64,000 bases of DNA. Origin: Glaciecola sp. 33A. Lineage in GTDB: Bacteria > Pseudomonadota > Gammaproteobacteria > Enterobacterales > Alteromonadaceae. The translations under genes were made by a program, and so were the position numbers. The stretch is taken from positions 1 to 64,000 of the forward strand of contig NZ_PJAR01000038.1 in assembly GCF_002836745.1 (NCBI RefSeq), given 5' to 3'. The notes below the pieces were generated by a model that saw only the letters and a program-made list of their open reading frames with translations, searched no databases and was not told the origin of the DNA. Shown piece after piece: positions 60,735 through 64,000 of the stretch. How positions within the stretch are numbered: position 1 is the stretch's first letter; every line of letters begins with the position of its first letter.

Positions 60735-60766
60735 TAAAAAAAGCATACAAACGTAGGGCGACGTTT
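60735..60766 (-). terminator. Terminator of the class V aminotransferase gene (minus strand)
   Basis: Minus strand: AAACGT-CGCCCT-ACGTTT hairpin (60766-60749), two bases after the stop codon, followed by a run of seven T (60742-60736). Confidence 0.6.
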
Positions 60767-60768
60767 AG

Positions 60769-62232
60769 TTAAATTAAGGGTTCCCAAATAGACTTAATTT
60801 TAGGTATTGTAACGACTTGAGCGATAGCACCTCTGGCGACTTGTTGTATTGCGTCGGCTATTTTATTAATGTCCATTTCGCTCATACTAGGGTGTAAACT
60901 CACTCTAACCCAACCTGGCTTCAAACTTTGAAACTCATCATCAAGTTGGTCAGTAATACCTTTGGATGTGCAATAATCTATGTCTAACAAATGATGGCCA
61001 TAGGTACCAGCGCATGCACAGCCGCCGCGCGTTTCGACCTGAAAGTCATTACTCAATCTTTGCACTGCAGTCTTGTAGTCAATGTCGTCAAATACAATTG
61101 AGAATACGCTTAGGCGATGTTTATGTTGCTCTGACAATATACGCACACCTTCAATGTTCCCTAGGCGTTTGAATAAGACAGCGTTTAGGTATTGCTCACG
61201 CTCATAAATACGTTGAGTTCCCATTTCCTCTTTCAACTGAATTGCCATCGCGGTGCGTATTGTCTGCAAAATACCGGGAGTACCGCCGCTTTCTCGTTGT
61301 TGTATGTCCTCAATAAAGCGGTGCTCACCCCATGGATTGGTCCATAATACAGTACCACCACCGGGCTGTTCGGGTACTTTGTTTTGATAAAGATGCTTAT
61401 TAAAAAGTAAAACACCTGATGCGCCAGGACCACCTAAAAATTTATGTGGTGAAAAGAATATTGCATCAAGCCATTCACCTTTTGCAGGATGCATATTAAT
61501 GTCGACATAAGGGCCTGATGCCGCAAAATCAACAAAGCAAACCCCGCCATGGTGATGCATTATTTTTGCTATTTGGCGATATGGCGTTTCGATACCAGTT
61601 ACGTTTGACGCCGCTGTGATAGAGGCTATTTTAGTTTTTCGGTTCTGTTCGTCGGCTAAATCACGCTCTAGCCAGTCGATATCTATTTCATCACCTGGTA
61701 AGGCAGGGATAATTCTAAGTTCAACTAAACTTTCGAGCCACATTGTATGATTGCTATGATGTTCACGATGAGTAATATAAACCAAGGGTTTTTCACCCAT
61801 AGTTGCGACTACGGCTGCTCGGTGTTGCTCGTGGCACCACCACCCCATCATACGCATTAATTTAGCTAAAGCCCCGGTCATGCCGCTGCCGACATTTAAT
61901 AAAACGTCGTCGGTTGATGCATTCACATGTTTTTTAATAGCCTGATCAGCTTCATGCAACCACGTTGTCATTACGCGTCCGGTGTAACTGTCCTCAGTAT
62001 GAGTATTGGCCATCAATCCCCCGACCATATTGGTAATCCGGTCTTCTATTGGTCGAAATAAACGCCCGCTTGCGGTCCAGTCAGCATAAATACGGTGTTT
62101 GTATTTAGGATCGATAACGATTTGGTTTGCTATATTCTCCCAAAATTCGTTATTTGACGTGTCTTTATCTAGTTTGCTGATTGCGTGTGCGGCGTTGTTC
62201 ATGTTGTCCATATCCGTTGCTGATAATGTCAT
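60769..62232 (-). CDS. Class V aminotransferase / cysteine desulfurase-like PLP enzyme
   Basis: 487 residues, fold-type I PLP enzyme. DWTASGRLFRPIEDRI near the N terminus, the PLP-binding Lys in FFSPHKFLGGPGASG, and QRESGGTPGIL are visible. A possible active Cys cluster RGGCACAGTYGHHLL lies near residue 400, as in a CsdA-like subgroup. It lacks SUF/ISC neighbours, so iron-sulfur assembly is not implied; it may be a desulfurase or selenocysteine lyase-like enzyme of unknown role. Longer than CsdA (about 400) because of N- and C-terminal extensions. Confidence 0.82.
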   Translation of the reverse strand: MTLSATDMDNMNNAAHAISKLDKDTSNNEFWENIANQIVIDPKYKHRIYADWTASGRLFRPIEDRITNMVGGLMANTHTEDSYTGRVMTTWLHEADQAIKKHVNASTDDVLLNVGSGMTGALAKLMRMMGWWCHEQHRAAVVATMGEKPLVYITHREHHSNHTMWLESLVELRIIPALPGDEIDIDWLERDLADEQNRKTKIASITAASNVTGIETPYRQIAKIMHHHGGVCFVDFAASGPYVDINMHPAKGEWLDAIFFSPHKFLGGPGASGVLLFNKHLYQNKVPEQPGGGTVLWTNPWGEHRFIEDIQQRESGGTPGILQTIRTAMAIQLKEEMGTQRIYEREQYLNAVLFKRLGNIEGVRILSEQHKHRLSVFSIVFDDIDYKTAVQRLSNDFQVETRGGCACAGTYGHHLLDIDYCTSKGITDQLDDEFQSLKPGWVRVSLHPSMSEMDINKIADAIQQVARGAIAQVVTIPKIKSIWEPLI

Positions 62233-62653
62233 ATATTATAAAGCGCAGCGTCTAGCATTGGATTCTTTTATCAGCCATAGAGATATGATTTTTTAGCATT
62301 TAATTCCTAATATTTATTTTTTATTAAAAAATATAACTAATTTTTAAATTATTATTATAATTTTATTCTATTTTTTAATGGTTATGCATACATATTTTTG
62401 AGTCTATAGTTAACTTTGAAACTTTTGTTGTGCATTAAGCTAGGCTTGATATTAAATATACCTAATTTTGCTGCGGCCTTATCCTGCTAAGTCAATATAT
62501 CTATTAGTCTATTGATTCATAATACTCTCTTTCTCATTCATCTCTCGTTCAACTAAAGTTCAGTTTTTGTTCAGTTACGCTAGTGTAATCTTATCAACGA
62601 AATCAACAATATACGTAACAACATAAATCAAACTTCATACACAAAGGAAACTT
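62233..62653. promoter_or_regulatory. Very AT-rich promoter region of the outer-membrane barrel gene
   Basis: 420 bases, with 62290-62390 almost only A and T. Three direct repeats with an 11-bp period lie at 62547-62576, followed ten bases on by TAATCT (62586-62591), a fair -10. No gene recognised. Confidence 0.5.
62547..62579 (+). promoter_or_regulatory. Triple 11-bp direct repeat, probable OmpR/PhoB-type site
   Basis: GTTCAACTAAA (62547-62557), GTTCAGTTTTT (62558-62568) and GTTCAGTTACG (62569-62579). Winged-helix response regulators bind such repeats, and the last unit sits where a -35 would be, as in class II activated promoters. Confidence 0.5.
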
Positions 62654-63244
62654 ATGAAAACCAAATTAGCAGCAATTATCTTATTAAGCAGCGGCCTTTC
62701 TTCAACTGCAGTGTTTGCTGAAACAGCACCAGAATGGAATTTTGTACAAGGCTCTGTTGAGTCCCTATCGATCGACAATGCCAATGGCTTTGATCCACTA
62801 GGCTTGGGGATAACAGCCTCATACTTACTAACTGACAATATATTTGTTGACGGAAAGTATAGCCGTTTATCTGATGACCCAGCAGACGTCGATGTTGACG
62901 TAACTCTCTTTGATGTCAACCTAGGGTATCGCTACGGTATTTCAGATATCACTGACTTATATGGCTCACTAGGCTTTGTTAACCTTAATATAGAGGCAAG
63001 TAGCGGCGTCAATTCAGCTGAGGCTGATGATGACGGTCTTCAAATAAAAATTGGCGCTCGCTCTCGGTTAACTGATCAGTTTGAAATCGACACACACATT
63101 GTGCGCCGACAGATTGGCGATGATAGGACACAACTTGGCTTAAGTGGTCATTACTATGTTAACGAACAATTAGCATTAGGCGTCGGCATTGTTGGAGACG
63201 GTGATGGTAAGCAGTACTCTTTATCTGCAAGGTATGCGTTTTAA
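62654..63244 (+). CDS. Outer-membrane beta-barrel protein
   Basis: 196 residues. Signal peptide 1-22 (VFAE), then alternating beta strands with short acidic turns (Asp-rich: DDPADVDVDV), ending in SARYAF with a terminal Phe. The size fits an eight-stranded barrel (OmpA-like/OmpW-like, OMP_b-brl family). No porin function is proven. The promoter carries a tandem-repeat regulator site, suggesting regulation by an envelope or nutrient-stress system. Confidence 0.8.
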   Translation: MKTKLAAIILLSSGLSSTAVFAETAPEWNFVQGSVESLSIDNANGFDPLGLGITASYLLTDNIFVDGKYSRLSDDPADVDVDVTLFDVNLGYRYGISDITDLYGSLGFVNLNIEASSGVNSAEADDDGLQIKIGARSRLTDQFEIDTHIVRRQIGDDRTQLGLSGHYYVNEQLALGVGIVGDGDGKQYSLSARYAF

Positions 63245-63276
63245 TCTGAATTAATCAGAATGGTTAGAGTGTTAAA

Positions 63277-63303
63277 GGCACATGCATTTGATTTGTATGT
63301 GCC
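63277..63303 (+). terminator. Hairpin after the outer-membrane barrel gene
   Basis: 10-bp stem GGCACATGCA / TGTATGTGCC with one G-T pair and a 7-base loop; 32 bases after the stop. No T-run, so termination is only probable. Confidence 0.45.
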
Positions 63304-63483
63304 AAAGGTGAAAGCAATACATATAAAATAGGACCGCCGCAAACCTGTTTCGCTGATGCGCTTGTTATGTTTAGAATTTATAGCCGATATCGATAGTCAA
63401 TAGAGCTTCTTCTGCGCTAAGAAAAAATGCTCGCCACATTCTTCGATAGAAAAAAAGTGGCTAACAAAACATCAAGTCGTTTT

Positions 63484-63876
63484 TTAAGGATATATTTTAG
63501 CCAATTTCTGTTTTTGTTCATCGCTTAGCATATGGTTGAAATTAGCAATCATTCCGGCTAAGGACTTAGCCGAATCTGGCGCTTTATCGCTTGCTTGAAT
63601 GCGCGTCATTGCGATTTTCCCTTCATCGTTTGCTGAATGGGCTATAGTAGACACTGCAGTAGCCATATCTCTTACATTTTGGGGTAAACTGTTGTCAGCA
63701 GAAATAATTGCTAGTGCGGCTTTATCTTCATCAGAAGGGAAATGATTTATTGAAGCAACGATGTCAGCGATTTGTTTAGCAGCTGCCATTGGAGTGACAT
63801 CTTGTGCAGCTGAAAACTGCGTGAAAAATCCAAGTAGAGCAATTGCGGCAAAACTTTTTATAAGTGTTAATTTCAT
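63484..63876 (-). CDS. Small periplasmic helical protein, unknown
   Basis: 130 residues from the ATG at 63876, which has GGAG at proper spacing; an ATG at 63900 lacks one. Signal peptide 1-24 (SAAQ). The mature part is Ala-rich and helical, built of two similar stretches: INHFPSDEDKAALAIISAD and FNHMLSDEQKQKLAKIY share the xNHxxSDExKxxLA pattern, so it may be an internal duplication. No family recognised. Confidence 0.65.
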   Translation of the reverse strand: MKLTLIKSFAAIALLGFFTQFSAAQDVTPMAAAKQIADIVASINHFPSDEDKAALAIISADNSLPQNVRDMATAVSTIAHSANDEGKIAMTRIQASDKAPDSAKSLAGMIANFNHMLSDEQKQKLAKIYP

Positions 63877-64000
63877 GAACGTCTCCATTAGAACGGGCAA
63901 AAGATTTCTTTAAAACGTAAGCGTACTCTATTCTAGTACGCGGGTCAAAACGCGCGTCGTGAGTGTCTTAATCACGTTCATTCGCTTTTGCAGCGTCTTC

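Overview
The window reads as chromosome of a marine gammaproteobacterium of the Alteromonadaceae (Paraglaciecola/Glaciecola-like). The basis is recognition of protein families: a TonB receptor next to tryptophan-halogenase-like proteins, SapC and cupin proteins; a gammaproteobacterial dnaX-ybaB-recR-htpG-adk block; a his operon with a gammaproteobacterial attenuator; and an IbpA-type small heat-shock protein. Base composition is AT-rich and genes are closely packed. I see no rRNA, tRNA, CRISPR array, intact insertion sequence or prophage.

Layout. 1-138 is the tail of a membrane protein. 466-12465 is a glycan-type locus: TonB-dependent receptor, two flavin-dependent halogenase-like proteins, SapC, a Cupin_8/JmjC protein, a DUF6445 protein with a 2OG-Fe(II)-oxygenase-like HxD...H...R pattern, and a large surface lipoprotein with Ig-like and internally duplicated modules. 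12912-13978 holds small proteins. 13997-21628 is core housekeeping (apt, dnaX, ybaB, recR, htpG, adk). 21675-28272 is mixed metabolism and envelope: GMC oxidoreductase, DUF6482, DUF2244, TauE, a lipoprotein, an HTH regulator, and a carotenoid oxygenase with a DUF2141 protein. 28273-31040 looks like an acquired or eroded island: a nested inverted-repeat structure, a 37-codon ORF, an alphaproteobacterial-looking MFS gene, a GreA/B-like protein and a broken gene. 31139-38751 is a translationally coupled Mrp-type cation/H+ antiporter operon with three antiporter-like subunits. Then come a MAPEG protein, ibpA with a sigma32-like promoter and a ROSE-like RNA thermometer, and a full his operon (hisL-G-D-C-B-H-A-[ilvE]-F-IE) interrupted by a branched-chain aminotransferase. 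49880-63876 carries a thioredoxin-fold protein, a GNAT/FAD-oxidase pair, ElaA, a two-component system divergent from a TRAP transporter (dctPQM) and porin, a class V aminotransferase, an outer-membrane barrel and small secreted proteins.

How they work together. The receptor should import a ligand across the outer membrane; SapC, halogenase-like, cupin and DUF6445 proteins are its habitual neighbours, but their substrate is unknown. The NarL-type two-component system with a Cache sensor probably senses the organic acid carried by the TRAP system and switches dctPQM-porin. The Mrp cluster handles Na+/H+ exchange expected in seawater.

The most interesting observations are: (i) a slippery A9 run in dnaX, placed so that slippage in either direction ends translation within four codons, right after domain III, predicting a gamma subunit of about 382 residues; (ii) an 11-copy VEQ coding minisatellite further along the same gene; (iii) a ROSE-type thermometer with a bulged G before ibpA; (iv) the oxygenase-like residues in DUF6445 beside two halogenase homologues; (v) two mutually exclusive hairpins before the carotenoid oxygenase operon; (vi) three direct repeats with an 11-bp period before the outer-membrane barrel gene; and (vii) a 480-bp module duplication whose 16 differences are all transitions.
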